In this document: positions 1 through 11,490 of the stretch, in pieces
Position numbering within the stretch: the stretch's first letter is position 1
Layout: the number at the start of each line of letters is the position of its first letter
Assembly (NCBI GenBank): GCA_958510825.1
Contig: OY294045.1
Coordinates: 14,125,916 to 14,189,915, forward strand
Direction: 5' to 3'
From: Brachypterus glaber
Lineage: Eukaryota; Arthropoda; Insecta; Coleoptera; Kateretidae
DNA: 64,000 nucleotides
Notes under the pieces: generated by a model
What the model was told of the DNA's origin: nothing
Databases searched by the model: none
Seen by the model: only the letters and a program-made list of their open reading frames with translations
Made by a program: the position numbers and the translations under genes

Positions 1-1170
1 TAAAATTAATACTTTTAAAAAAATACATTTACCTATACAATAAATAAAATAATTTTTTAGTACTTTCTGGATACAATTTAAAGTACTAAACAATTATTTT
101 ATTTATTCATAATGGAACTGGATAATGGCTTCTTGTTAATAGTATATTACTTACCAAGTGAGAGAAGTTTAACATTTTTGACCTGCGTCAAATTGTTAAA
201 TGTTAAATCTTCACTCACGTGCAAAATATAGTATTTTTTTCACTACCAGTACAATTAATTAGCTATTTATTTATTTTACTAAAATTTAATGAAAAAGCTT
301 ATAAATTTAAAATATCACGCTGACCGTTCGCAGTCATTAAAAAAACAAATGAATAACTTGACATTTCTGGCAGAAATTTTCTGGTGATCTGCTGAAATTA
401 TTAAGTTAGAAAGTGTTTCCGTATTAAGTTTAATAAAACATAGAAAAATGAAAAGTGAAATTCAAAGTGATGATTCTGGTACTCCCCCAGAAATAAGGGG
501 ACAGGCGAAAACTGTGAGGGAGAATCTATTGCCTCAAAAATCAATATATGGGGGTTGTACCTCTAGTAACCTATAATCCTTACGGTAATATATGGGTTGT
601 ATAAGTTATGGTTGAATAGAAGGACCAATGATTTTCACTTTTCGAAGTTTTTTTTGTAAAACATGTTTTATAGATACTAATTTAGTTAATATTCTTTAAT
701 TTATCATGCAATAAATTAATTTGGTGCCTAAAGACACTTGTGATTTAATAATTAAGTGAAACGTCAGATGTCAAAACAGCTGAATAAAAATTCATTATTA
801 ACCATGGTGCAATTTCATTATTTTTAGAACCTCTGACGTCATAGGTAGAGAAATAATATTTCTACCAATGAAAAGAACAGTAATAAAGATGTGGTTTTAG
901 GCTGGTGGTGAAAAAACTATTTTATTTACCTACAGGTTAAGATTTATAATACCTAACATTTCTTGACCTTTTTTTTTCAAAAAATTAATATATTTTTTTT
1001 AATTGAATTTTTTTGATAGGACGTATCGTTTGACTTTTACATCCTTAAAAATATGCTATGTGATCTCTTTTTAGGCTCGATCCAGCATGTTAGCGTTGAG
1101 CTACAAACCTGAAATTTGGTACCTATGCAGATTTAGGGGGCGTCCCAAAAAATATATTTAATAGGGACCA
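1..1170. other. AT-rich intergenic stretch without a supported gene
   Basis: No coding region is supported. A loose inverted repeat lies at about 163-212 (GTTTAACATTT against AAATGTTAAAT). The segment at about 1075-1170 resembles wording seen in other repeats of the window (aacctgaaatttggtacc), so it is probably old dispersed repeat. Confidence 0.6.
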
Positions 1171-1509
1171 CTCTAAAGCAGTGTCGAACTGGGCAGCTCG
1201 AGGCTAGTTGTAACCCGTTAGGGGCCCACAAGTAAAATTCTCCGCCTGAAATCTTTTTTTCCCTCCCAAATTTTGGTGACTGCGCCACAGATCTAGTGTC
1301 CTTAAGCTTATCACCTCCAAAAAATTTTCACCCCTGCCAGAAATTTTGATTACTAAAAAAAAAGCTCCTCACCTCCTGGCGGAAATTTTGTTGACGGAAA
1401 AAGAGACTACTTAAGAGGTCCTCACCTCCGGCGAGAAGCCCCCAAAGTATGGGGGCCCCGTGAGATTTTTCTCACTATCTCACCTATCCAGTCCGACGCT
1501 GCTCTAAAG
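1171..1509. mobile_element. hAT-type MITE with perfect 8-bp target-site duplication
   Basis: The element proper is 1179-1501 (323 bp). Its left end reads CAGTGTCGAACTGG and its right end CCAGTCCGACGCTG, which are inverted repeats with two mismatches. The flanks 1171-1178 and 1502-1509 are both CTCTAAAG, an exact 8-bp duplication. An 8-bp duplication and CAGxG-type ends are the hallmarks of the hAT superfamily. The interior is fairly GC-rich and has no transposase frame, so it is non-autonomous. Confidence 0.85.
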
Positions 1510-2139
1510 TACCTATACACTTATACCACAATATAAATATAAAATCTTAACCCTCATAATATTATTATGCTAACCTAATTTTCTACTATGCAAAAAAATG
1601 TGCACTGCCGCATTTTATTGAAATTTATACAAATGCAGTAAATATACGGGTTATCTGCAAAAATTAATAATATGGAATTTAAAAAGTGAATTAAAGAATT
1701 TACATATCTTCTGAAAACAAAATTCTGTTTTTAAATATTTTTCATAAACTTCCTACTACTAATAGCCCAAAGACTTTTTTAACACTAATCCCAGCTAACC
1801 AGCTATATGACTGCGAGATAACTTCTGTAAAGACTTTGCTAGTATACGTATTATACGTATACTAAAAAAAAAGTTTATTTTTTTAAGGTATGGTTATTTT
1901 AAACCTTCCCGCTTGTAAAAAATCTAGAAATTAACATAGCTACGTAAGATACGCATGCGTCGTAAGCGAAATGACTAGGTCCAATTTACACAACCGTAAA
2001 ACATTGACGTGCCATTAACGAGAAAAAAACAATAGTTTATTCCTCTAAATTATTGGGATAAAAGCGATTTTATAAGCAAATTTTGTTTCTACAGGAATAC
2101 GAAAGTGCTTTTAGCAACAGCTTAAGACATTTTGGTAGG
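1510..2139. other. AT-rich stretch with one perfect palindrome
   Basis: No gene is seen. A 25-bp palindrome at 1840-1864 has 12-bp arms (TAGTATACGTAT / inverted) around one T. Just after it, about 1870-1906 (aagtttattttttt, aaggtat, gttattttaaa) matches, in inverted orientation, the part of the 549-bp repeat at about 2283-2316. Confidence 0.6.
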
Positions 2140-3237
2140 GATTTTCTCATTGATTGTAAAAATTCTTTAGTAGAGCAGTGCAATTTCTTTATAAAAATTA
2201 TAAATTTTGGTTATGTTGACATTCAAAACAAGCCACATGCTTTAGTATAAATCGGACTTTGTGGAGTACTTAGCGGCAAATTTAAAATAACTATACCTTA
2301 AAAAAAATAAACTTTAGCAAAGTATAAAACGTCTATAGACGTATAGCCTACTCTATTTGGATGATACAATAGAGTAGGTTAAACAATTTGTATCAAATTC
2401 ACGCAGTCAAAAAAGTGAAAATATAAAGTATTTGAAATATGTTTGTTAAATACTTGTTGCAAGAATAAATTTTTTCATAGAAACAAATTTAACTAATTTT
2501 TAATTTAACAATTAAATTTATTTGTCCTAAGAAGTTAGGATTAATACTATTTTTTATAATTTTTATTATTTTAAATACTCTGCTTCTTGCTATTTATTTA
2601 TTTTTTAACTCAATACAAGAAAGTTTTTTATACAAAACAAGGACCTTTACTTAATATAAGTTTTAACATTTTGCTTTAGGTAAAATACGATTTTCTCATT
2701 GATTGTAAAAATTCTTTAGTAGAGCAGTGCAATTTCTTTATAAAAATTATAAATTTTGGTTATGTTGACATTCAAAACAAGCCACATGCTTTAGTATAAA
2801 TCGGACTTTGTGGAGTACTTAGCGGCAAATTTAAAATAACTATACCTTAAAAAAAATAAACTTTAGCAAAGTATAAAACGTCTATAGACGTATAGCCTAC
2901 TCTATTTGGATGATACAATAGAGTAGGTTAAACAATTTGTATCAAATTCACGCAGTCAAAAAAGTGAAAATATAAAGTATTTGAAATATGTTTGTTAAAT
3001 ACTTGTTGCAAGAATAAATTTTTTCATAGAAACAAATTTAACTAATTTTTAATTTAACAATTAAATTTATTTGTCCTAAGAAGTTAGGATTAATACTATT
3101 TTTTATAATTTTTATTATTTTAAATACTCTGCTTCTTGCTATTTATTTATTTTTTAACTCAATACAAGAAAGTTTTTTATACAAAACAAGGACCTTTACT
3201 TAATATAAGTTTTAACATTTTGCTTTAGGTAAAATAC
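2140..3237. repeat. Exact tandem duplication, 2 x 549 bp
   Basis: Copy 1 is 2140-2688 and copy 2 is 2689-3237; I found no difference between them when reading line by line. Each copy holds a hairpin with 11-bp perfect arms (CCTACTCTATT / AATAGAGTAGG, 2347-2378 in copy 1). No coding frame or transposon end is evident. Identity this high means either a very recent duplication or an assembly artefact. Confidence 0.95.
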
Positions 3238-4057
3238 GTATTTATCTTCTCTGTTTATAGATTTTTTATGCATATTTAGTATTATAGGATTATAGGTTTA
3301 TATATAAACTCTAATATAATATAAAGTACCTATTAATGGGTCTCAGAATGACAATAAACAAATAAATAGATAAAAAATAAACTTGTTTCCTAAAATTATA
3401 TAGGGTTTCCTTTTTAAACGCTAGTTGGAGTCTCTAGTTTGGAATTTATATAGGTAAATATTTTTATACCTAACGCTATAACAATATTAGTCTTTTATAG
3501 GTATATTTAAATATTTCTGATTAATGATATATGTTTTATTTTACTTTTGTAGAAGATAAATGATACAAATAGCAAAAATTATAACAAATGTAAATAATAT
3601 AAAACATATACTATATATAAATCATTTTATTTTGCTAAAAAGGAAGTTATTATGGTATAATGTTATTAAAAAAAAAATAAACGTTTAATGTTTTGTATTA
3701 TATAAGATTTATTTTCTTAATTGTAATTAGATATAAATAAATTTAAATAATTTAAATAATAATAGGAGAAATTATAATAATTTAAAGATTAATATTTCAT
3801 ACATATAAAACATAACTTTCGTTCAATTTTCTTAAAGGATTGAATTGAATTTTAATAGCTATATATATACTAATAATTAGTGTAACACAATAGTGTTTGT
3901 TACTAATAAATGTTATATAATATTATGAAAGATTTATTTTTATAAATATTTATTAATAATATATTTAAGAGTATAAGGAACAGTGAAAGTCTTTTTAAAA
4001 TATTTTATGGAATTTTTATGATGATAGACTTGTATTTTTTATGAAAAATTGTATTAC
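3238..4057. other. Very AT-rich stretch, nothing recognised
   Basis: Long runs of A/T with scattered ATATAT tracts. No gene, RNA or repeat boundary was recognised. Confidence 0.6.
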
Positions 4058-4740
4058 ACAGTATGTAAACGGGGCGTTAACTTTTGAACTAGTTGAGATA
4101 TCGACTTCAAATTTTGAATACTTAAATAAGACAATGCAAACTATTTTTTCACATATATTTGGTATTTTCAGCTCTTAAAATGTGGACAGAGGGGCGTGAG
4201 GAGACATTTTTGTAATGGAAAGGGGGGTCATGCGATACATCATTTTAAGCTTATAAAATTCTTTATTTAACTGTATAATTTTTTATTTTTTAAATTTTTT
4301 TAAGGTTTTAATTTCCAATTTTTTTTACTAACAAATGCGAATTATTAAGATTTGTTTTTGTAGTTTTTTTTTATATCAATTATCATTTAATTTAAGTATA
4401 ATTTACGTTTTTGTAACATAAAATAATTGATTTTTTTTTAAGAAATTTTGACGAAAATACCCATTTTCGACCTTATTTTAAACCCAAAAAAAAAAATAAA
4501 AAAAAAATTGTTTAATAGAGAATTTCATAAGAATTAAAATGACACGACACCCCTTTTTATTTAAAAATTTAACAAAAATTCCCCATGCCCCTCCGCCCAC
4601 ATTTTAAGAGCTAAAAATATCAAATATACTCGAAAAGATAGTTTGGATTGTCTTATTTAAGTGTGCCAAATTTGAAGTCGGTATCTCATGTCGTTCAAAA
4701 GTTAAGTGGGGGTGGTGGCTTTTGGACCGCACGGTATACA
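4058..4740. mobile_element. Foldback (long inverted repeat) element
   Basis: The left arm (about 4058-4215) and right arm (about 4560-4740) are imperfect inverted copies. Shared pieces are TTAACTTTTGAAC, GACTTCAAATTT, CTTAAATAAGACAAT and GCTCTTAAAATGTGG with their complements. The middle is an A/T-rich loop without coding potential. Single ends or further copies of this family occur near 11765-11850, 31255-31420, 49550-49660 and 61165-61697, so it is a dispersed non-autonomous family. Confidence 0.75.
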
Positions 4741-4857
4741 GATAAAACTATTTTTAGTGAATGTGATTGAATGTATTACATAATATGTGGAATCCCACCT
4801 GAAAAGGACCCTTATTTCGGTATGAAATTATACCGGGTGTGTTTTATTTATGTCCAC

Positions 4858-5057
4858 NNNNNNNNNNNNNNNNNNNNNNNNNNNNNNNNNNNNNNNNNNN
4901 NNNNNNNNNNNNNNNNNNNNNNNNNNNNNNNNNNNNNNNNNNNNNNNNNNNNNNNNNNNNNNNNNNNNNNNNNNNNNNNNNNNNNNNNNNNNNNNNNNNN
5001 NNNNNNNNNNNNNNNNNNNNNNNNNNNNNNNNNNNNNNNNNNNNNNNNNNNNNNNNN
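4858..5057. other. Assembly gap, 200 N
   Basis: Two hundred N. Both the round number and the lack of matching flanks suggest a scaffolding gap of arbitrary size. Reading frames that cross it have no meaning. Confidence 0.99.
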
Positions 5058-6090
5058 GATTGCCACTTTCCAACCGCTGTCATAGGCAACGGATGGAAAA
5101 TAGGCACTAAATACTAACTAGGCCTAGGTCGTAGGAAAAAAAATAAGTTATTTAATATAAAAATATAACTAATATGAAATAAATAATATAAAAAACAAAA
5201 GTTTGATGGTGATTGTTATATGGAAAATTAAAAAGCCGAATTCAAAAGACGTTTTTTTTTTTCGTTTATTATGTTTACAGTATTTACTCAATAAAAGACT
5301 GCTTCTGGAAGTGTTAAATCATAAGTAAAAAATACCTATTACTCAAATTTTATTGTATTAAATAATATATATGAATAATTTAAATAAATATAAATAAATC
5401 TTGTAAAAATGCCCATCGAATGCGTCAAATTTACTAGTATACTCATTGCATAGCGGATGAATGGATAAATAGAATTATTATTTTGTACCAAAAAAAATTA
5501 AATTATGTATAGTTATAGTTATAGTTATAGTTTATAGTTTATTTCTTGCAAAATATTACATAAGCATATAATAAGTTAAAATAATACATTTTCTCCCTAA
5601 AATTTGATTATACTGTTTTGCTATTTTTGAAAGACAATTATTCGCAATATTATACTAAAGAAAAAATAACTGAATTTTTGAAGATTATTGAACATTTTTT
5701 GAAAGTAGTTGGTCTACACTAAGAGAAATTTCGTCTTGTAAAATTTATCAGAAATCATTTTAATAAAAAACAAAATCTTTTTAATTTTTTAAAGTAATTA
5801 CTAGTATGCGAATTCTTTTTTTTTATTAATTTGTTATTTTGACGACTTAAAAAAAAATGATTTAACAAAAAACACTGTCTCAGCAAACTTTTATTTACAC
5901 TTTTTTACTTTAAAAATGCTGCCCCTTTCGAATGTTGAAAATTAGGCGCCTATGTTTTTATCATTTTATTTTTAGTTACTAATCAACCAAAATTAAAAAT
6001 AATATTTCCAAAAAAAAAAAATAAAACTTCTACATAATTTTTTTTGTATTTTTGAAAAGATTATTTTTCAAAAGTTGACGGTTTTTCTAT
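5058..6090. other. AT-rich stretch, nothing recognised
   Basis: Only a short tandem run (tatagt repeats near 5508-5545) and A/T-rich sequence are visible. Confidence 0.6.
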
Positions 6091-6150
6091 CTATTTTACC
6101 TATATATTTTACCCTATATATTTTACCTATATATTTTACCTTAATATTTT
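6091..6150. repeat. Short tandem repeat, tatattttacc
   Basis: About four imperfect copies of an 11-14 bp unit (TATATTTTACC with small insertions). Confidence 0.8.
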
Positions 6151-6475
6151 AAATCTATCGCAAATTTTGATCTTTGCACCACAAGTTTGGTATACTTATA
6201 TATAATATTATGTCTTTTGGACAGATAGACTTAAAATAAGATGTTTGAAAAATGTCCAGAACTCGAAAGAAGGACCTTGTTTCAAACACATGTACCGTTA
6301 TGTTAATTTCGATTCTGAAATATATTTGCAACAAATAAAATGTGCCACATACATATTTTCAACACTAAACCAAATACGAAATAAGCTCAATGTTTGGAGT
6401 TCCAGCTTCAATTTTTAATAATTTCCCAATGGTATAATGGTCTTTCCCTTGTATTTGATGTATTTGATGTCTAAT

Positions 6476-6545
6476 AATTTCAGAAAGCCCTGATGAAGAA
6501 TTAAACCCTATCCGAAACGTAGGCAATCTAAAAAAAATTGTTAAC
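6476..6545 (+). ncRNA. Decayed hammerhead-like motif (Penelope-type remnant?)
   Basis: CTGATGA at 6490-6496 and GAAACGTA at 6514-6521 match the two conserved hammerhead core strands. The bases just outside (GCC before, GGC after) would form the inner 3 bp of stem I, and TTTCAGA / TCTAAAA could form the outer part. The 17 nt where stem II should be (6497-6513) do not pair well, so the ribozyme is probably dead. Hammerheads ending GAAACGTM are known from Penelope-like elements; the family assignment is inference. Confidence 0.35.
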
Positions 6546-6699
6546 ACATACGCCGTCCCACATCCCACTAAACACCAAATATACTAACAGTAGTGTTCTT
6601 ACCATAAACTATCACCCTTTAAAATATCAGCCCGTGGGCATTTATTGCAATTTCAACATAGGAATTCCTTGTTATTTGACTGGACTAGGTATATTTGGA

Positions 6700-6765
6700 T
6701 TATGTATCATAATTTATTTATTTATTTATAGGTATCATAATTTATTTATTTATTTGTTAAACGGG
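6700..6765. repeat. Short direct duplication with ATTT tracts
   Basis: Two near copies of a roughly 30-bp piece (GTATCATAATTTATTTATTT) lie side by side. Confidence 0.7.
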
Positions 6766-6845
6766 ATACTCTTCCATTCTATTAAAACAAAGAGTACCTA
6801 TAATAAATATGATGTAAATAAATTTTCGGCAACATATTTGTTATT

Positions 6846-7240
6846 AAGCAAGTGCCACAACAAAAATTCGGCCTTCTGCGTGACCCACTACTCATCTAGT
6901 GGTCATAGAAAGTGGTTAGAGTTGCAAAGCTGCTAACGATATAGCCGCAAAGTACCTTGATCTTGCCAGTGCGCGGTCGTTACTCTGTTTCACGCAAAAT
7001 CGCAAGTTCTACCTAAGGTGAAAGTACAACAGGTCATCTATCCTCGTCCTCGACAATGCCGCATTGGTAAGGCGTTATGTAACCTAGTGAAAGTTCAGGA
7101 ATTCCATACTAGGAACATCTTTGCCTAGTTCTGAAGGATAAGGAGTGGATTACAAACGTACTTGTTACTTAATTACCGGAACTGAACTGCAATGGTATTA
7201 TATTGCAGTGCAATAGTGCCATCCCGCAATTAAATTATAC
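6846..7240. other. GC-richer unidentified segment
   Basis: Base composition is clearly less A/T-rich than the surroundings. It has no open frame of note, no tRNA-like boxes that I can defend and no terminal repeats. It may be the body of a retroelement or SINE, but I do not recognise it. Confidence 0.35.
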
Positions 7241-7507
7241 CTTTTAAAAAGTGATTATACGTTTTAAAAAGTAACTGATATAAAAAATTAGGTAGTATTT
7301 AAAATATAAAATTTTTTATGAGATTTTGAGGTAAAAATATCTTTCAAAATCATCAAATAGGTTATATTTTAACAAATGATACTTTAGTATATTACAAATT
7401 TTGATTTCGGTTTTTTTTGAGGCTTATTTAAAGGCTCACAATAAGACGGTGCTGTTATCTATGCAGCTAGAAATACGTGTTTATTAAAAAACAATGATAC
7501 CAGGCGC

Positions 7508-7572
7508 CTAATTTTGACAGATATGTAAACTCAGTCAGCATCTGACTAATTTTACACTTCTGTCAAAATTAG
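7508..7572. repeat. Short perfect inverted repeat
   Basis: CTAATTTTGACAG at 7508-7520 is the exact complement of CTGTCAAAATTAG at 7560-7572, giving a 13-bp stem with a 39-nt loop. Confidence 0.8.
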
Positions 7573-7843
7573 ACTCATGTTATTGGAACTGACTTATTTT
7601 ACCTTAAAAATGTCCCTCTGGGTTAATACAAAAATATTCTTTGCCCAGAAATACCTCATCCCATCTTCTTTATTTTTTAAACCCGAAAAGTCAAAAACAA
7701 AAATGATTATAATTAGAACTTTATACCAAAGTCAGATATTCTACAAAAAAAAACCTAAAAAACGGCCAAATTTTGATAAAGTTTGCTCTAATTACAAACC
7801 ATCCAAATTAAAATTCATTTGTTTAATTTTTAACTATAATTTT

Positions 7844-7849
7844 TTTATT
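7844..7849 (-). promoter_or_regulatory. Possible polyadenylation signal of the Trp/Lys-repeat gene
   Basis: AATAAA on the minus strand about 310 nt past the stop codon of the gene at 8159. A second one overlaps at 7848-7853. In sequence this A/T-rich such hexamers arise by chance, so the assignment is weak. Confidence 0.3.
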
Positions 7850-8158
7850 TTATTTTTGTACACTTAAACTTAAAACAAATATAACAATCAATACAATTTA
7901 TACAAGGCTTAATATTATATCAAATAATAACTCACTGGCAACCTGTTATATACACATTTGTACTTGGAAGAAGAGAAAGAAGGAAAGAAAATATTTACAG
8001 AACATGAAAATTTGTGTCTGATGGTGCAGAAAAAAACAATATTTCCAAAAATTTACTACTTTAAGTTTTAGATTTAGATGTCCATAACTAAAATTAGTCA
8101 ATTTTGAAGTGAGGTCCTCTCTGCACTAACTGATACAAGAAATGAGCAACTAGTTAAA

Positions 8159-9253
8159 TCAGTCCCAACCATGGTGATGGGTAACTTTTACCCAGACTTT
8201 TTCCCATACTGGCTTTGAGATTTTCTTCCATGCTGGTACCTCTCTGGTCTTCCAGATTGGTATCCAGATTTTCTTCCATTCATCTTTCCACGCTTCCTTC
8301 TTTTCTGTTACCCATTTTTGTACTTTTTCTGTCCTCCAGATTTGAACTTTTTCTTGCTTCCATATCAATTCTTTCTTTGGAATCCAAATCTGTTTCTTTT
8401 CTGTCCTCCAGATTTGTTCTTTCTTTGGAATCCAGATTTGTTTCTTTTCCGTTCTCCAAATTTGTTTCTTTTCGGTTCTCCAGATTTGTTTCTTTTCAGT
8501 TCTCCAAATCTGTTTCTTTTCTGTTTTCCAGATTTGTTTCCATTCTGATTTCCATTCCATTTTCTTGGATGGTACCCAAATTTGTTTCTTTTCTGTCCTC
8601 CAGATCTTCTTCCATTCAGGTTTCCATATAAGTTTCTTTCTCCACAAATCGTGTGCGGTGTATTCAGCGCCATGCTCATCTTTTCCCAAATAGTGCTCTC
8701 CAGGAATTCCCATCTTGACCCAGTCGGGTACCCAGATCTTTTTCCAGTCTGGTACTTGGATTTCTTTCCAAGCAGCTACTTTAGTTTCTACCCAGACTGG
8801 TTTCCAGATTTGTTTCCATGCTGGAACTTGAATTTCCTTCCAGTCGGGTACTTGAATTTCTTTCCAGTCGGGTACTTGAATTTCTTTCCAGTCTGGAACT
8901 TGAATTTCTTTCCATGCTGGAACTTGAATCTCTTTCCAATCAGGTACTTGGATTTCTTTCCAGGCAGGAACTTGAATTTCTTTCCAAATAGGTTTGCTTA
9001 CGACTTTCCAGTCTGGAACTTGAATTTCTTTCCAAATAGGAACTTGTATTTCCTTCCAGATTGGAACCTGAATTTTCTTCCAATCAGGCTTCCATACTAG
9101 TTTCTTTTCATGTTTCCAGACCTTTACCCATTCAGTTTTCCACGTCAATTTTTTACTCCAGTACCCTTCGGGTTCATGATGGGAACGTTTAGAGCGCGAG
9201 AGACTAACAGGACCTCCATGAGATGGGGTGATATAGATGCACCCTAGCAGAAC
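8159..9253 (-). CDS. Secreted Trp/Lys-rich repeat protein, main (3') exon
   Basis: An open frame of about 364 codons ending in TGA. About 35 residues precede the repeats: a hydrophobic start VLLGCIYI, then a basic SRSKR, which looks like the end of a signal peptide and a possible processing site. No ATG starts the frame; it opens after a T-rich tract and AG (9255-9254), so the start lies in an upstream exon. An alternative acceptor is at 9245-9244. The next part holds 11 IQVP repeats of the form WKEIQVPx, with x = D, A or I. A unique segment (IPGEHYLGKDEHGAEYT, DLWRKK) divides this from a second half built on QIWRTEKK and QIWxPKK. The C-terminus is THHHGWD. Trp and Lys dominate, Cys is absent from the repeats. 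I infer an extracellular structural role (cuticle, eggshell or silk-like); no catalytic motif is visible. Similar Trp/Lys repeat proteins occur in insects, but I cannot name the family. Confidence 0.85.
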   Translation of the reverse strand, partial: VLLGCIYITPSHGGPVSLSRSKRSHHEPEGYWSKKLTWKTEWVKVWKHEKKLVWKPDWKKIQVPIWKEIQVPIWKEIQVPDWKVVSKPIWKEIQVPAWKEIQVPDWKEIQVPAWKEIQVPDWKEIQVPDWKEIQVPDWKEIQVPAWKQIWKPVWVETKVAAWKEIQVPDWKKIWVPDWVKMGIPGEHYLGKDEHGAEYTAHDLWRKKLIWKPEWKKIWRTEKKQIWVPSKKMEWKSEWKQIWKTEKKQIWRTEKKQIWRTEKKQIWRTEKKQIWIPKKEQIWRTEKKQIWIPKKELIWKQEKVQIWRTEKVQKWVTEKKEAWKDEWKKIWIPIWKTREVPAWKKISKPVWEKVWVKVTHHHGWD

Positions 9254-9522
9254 CTTTTGACAAAAAAAAATAATATTATTTACAAAAAGTTTAATTATAC
9301 TAATATTGAAATCAATTGGATTTATTATTGTTTCATTATATTTATGTTTTAAGAAAATAATTAAACCTCAGAAGCTATGATTAAGTGTATTCTTCTTAGT
9401 GTGTTAATAAAGTGAACAGTAGTTAATAAATTATTTATATTACTTATTAGACAATAAACTTCAATAATACAAATACAAAAAAAATAAAAATTGTGTTCAT
9501 TTTCAATCGCTGAACATGAAAC

Positions 9523-9552
9523 TTGTCTCGAATTTAACTTCAGCATCGTCAT
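9523..9552 (-). CDS. Candidate first coding exon of the Trp/Lys-repeat gene
   Basis: Reads ATG ACG ATG CTG AAG ... CAA followed by GT (9522-9521). Joined in phase 0 to the acceptor at 9254, it gives MTMLKLNSRQ followed by VLLGCIYI, a plausible signal peptide with a basic start and a short hydrophobic core. The intron would be 269 bp. The donor (CAA/GTTTCA) is weak, so another first exon further upstream remains possible. Confidence 0.3.
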
Positions 9553-9682
9553 TTTTTTAAGTAATTTATGATTGTTTAAGAATATTAATACATTTTAAAT
9601 CGTTACAACATTTGAAATTTATTTTACAATTGAAATAAAATGTATGTAATTTACTTTAGTGGATGAACCCGGATTAGGGTTA

Positions 9683-9702
9683 ACCACATGTTAACATGTG
9701 GT
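9683..9702. repeat. Perfect 20-bp palindrome
   Basis: ACCACATGTT followed by its exact complement. It lies upstream of the minus-strand gene, but no factor can be named. Confidence 0.7.
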
Positions 9703-10080
9703 GTAACTGGTATAGAAGAAATTTTGATTTAGTAAAAACACTTGTACTTTGCTGGAAATGAGATATCAAAGCCATTAAATTTTAGAATAAAATAAAATAA
9801 AACAAAAAAAAATGTTTAAAAAAATAGGTCAAAGGGTCTAAAGTAAATAAAAAATCACTTAAATAAAATAGGCTCAATGATTAAATCAATAAAAAATTGT
9901 GGCACTATTGTTTGAGTAAAAATATAACATAAACACTATGTCTCAATATGTGAACTTTAGACCTGCCCTAAATAGAGATAATCCAATTGGAGAATATCAC
10001 AAATTCACAAATATAATGGTATCACTGTAAATCCAATTGATGTTTTTTTGTTTTAAAAATGAGTATCACTGACCAGGAGT
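9703..10080. other. AT-rich stretch, nothing recognised
   Basis: No gene, RNA or repeat boundary was recognised. Confidence 0.6.
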
Positions 10081-10400
10081 GCCCAACACTTCATTTTGAA
10101 CATTTTTGTGGCCCCAGCTGCAGGGGTATTTTGCGTATAAACGCTTATATTTGACTGAAGTTAATATCAAAGGACAATGATTTTATAGTGGGCAAACTTG
10201 GATATTTCGAACAAGCTTTCCCCCCAGTGGGCCAAAAAACCGCCGCCGTTGTAGGAGAATGTACAGAGATGTACTTCGGCGGCTGAGAGGGGCCAGCTTT
10301 CTTCATAGGCGATAATAGTAAGTGGGGTAGGCAATTACAGCACACAAAATACTTCCTAATATTATTTTGGTTAGGATTTGTAATATGGGACACTCCACGT
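10080..10400. other. GC-richer segment with an 82-codon minus frame, unidentified
   Basis: Local composition is richer in G/C, with runs such as CCGCCGCCG. The minus frame 10145-10393 contains VCCNCLPHLL and GPSQPPKY but no domain I recognise. Splice signals and homologous pieces are not evident. It may be a small exon, a processed pseudogene piece or a repeat body. Confidence 0.2.
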
Positions 10401-10539
10401 AAAACTAGACAAAATTAATGATTTTTTTTTTAATTTTTGCTTACGACTTTTACATTCTTATAAATTTGTGTGTAATGATTTAAATTTATTATAGAAACTA
10501 ATATAATTGTGCCTCAAACCTTAAAATAAAAAATATATT

Positions 10540-11490
10540 ATTAACCGACTTTCAAAAAGGAGATTATCAATTCGACGTGTGACTTTGTTTTTTTTTTATG
10601 TTTGTTCCAGCATAACTTTGGAACGGATGAACGGAATTTGATGAAACTTCTTGCAACTTAAAGAGGGCATTCATAAGGTGGTCCCGTTTCAATTTGACAC
10701 TTGGATAAAGCCGGGTAAGCCGGATAATTAAGATAAATCTTTTTAACACAATTTCACTTAAACACGGCTTAATTTGGTTCTACACGGCTTAATTTGGTTC
10801 TACTATTAACCAAATTTTTAGAGAAATGTCGGATAACTCGGATAAGCCTGATAATTAGGATAAATCTAATCATTTTAACGAAATTTCACTTAAAAACAGC
10901 TTAATTTGGTACTACTTCCAACCAAATATTTAGAGAAATATCGGATAACTCGGATAAGCCGGATAACTTGATTAAGGTGTCACTCAAATATTACGGCACA
11001 CTGAAAATCTTTTAAATGCCGCTAAACTTGATTCTTTGGACCTGTAATATTAAAATAGTAAGAGAAAATGATAAATTTTGTGATTTTACCATAAGGCGTT
11101 ATTTGGTTATTACTCAACGCTTAAAGTTTAACAAAATATTCTTTAGTATTTCGTTTAAAATAAGGTTGGTTGGACTCTTGGGCGCTGAAATAAAAATATT
11201 ACATTTATTTATCTTTAAGATAATGTCATCTACAAGTTCTGTGTCTCTAAAAAATAAAAAATAAAAACTTTTCTCGCAAAAAAATAAACCGACTTCTATG
11301 TCTCTAAAAAGTAAAAAATAAAAAATACTAAAGTCGGTGCCAATTTCACAGCAAATAATAATAAAATAATAAAAAAATAATTGTTAGTAATTAATTTAGG
11401 GAATGGTGAAATTGACACCGAGTTGAGAATTTTTTATTTTTTACTTTTTAGAGACACAGAAGTCGGTTATTTTTTTTTTTTTTTGAGATA
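10540..11490 (+). repeat. Dispersed insect repeat (AACCGACTT family), copy 1
   Basis: Starts with AACCGACTTTCAAAAAGGAG and runs through a block on G/C-poor CCGGATAA units (10705, 10830-10965). It ends in a pair of inverted segments around 11270-11340 and 11405-11470 (ACCGACTTCT, CTCTAAAAAGTAAAAAATAA and complements). The copy at 35590-36290 is the same family in opposite orientation. The opening phrase is common in insect interspersed repeats. Reading frames inside are short and not shared. Confidence 0.75.

Noticed and set aside
4771..5117. Frames crossing the gap
   Set aside because: Most of their length is N.
8215..9100. Phe/Ser-rich plus-strand and alternative minus frames over the repeat gene
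   Set aside because: They are shadows of the WKEIQVP repeats in other frames.
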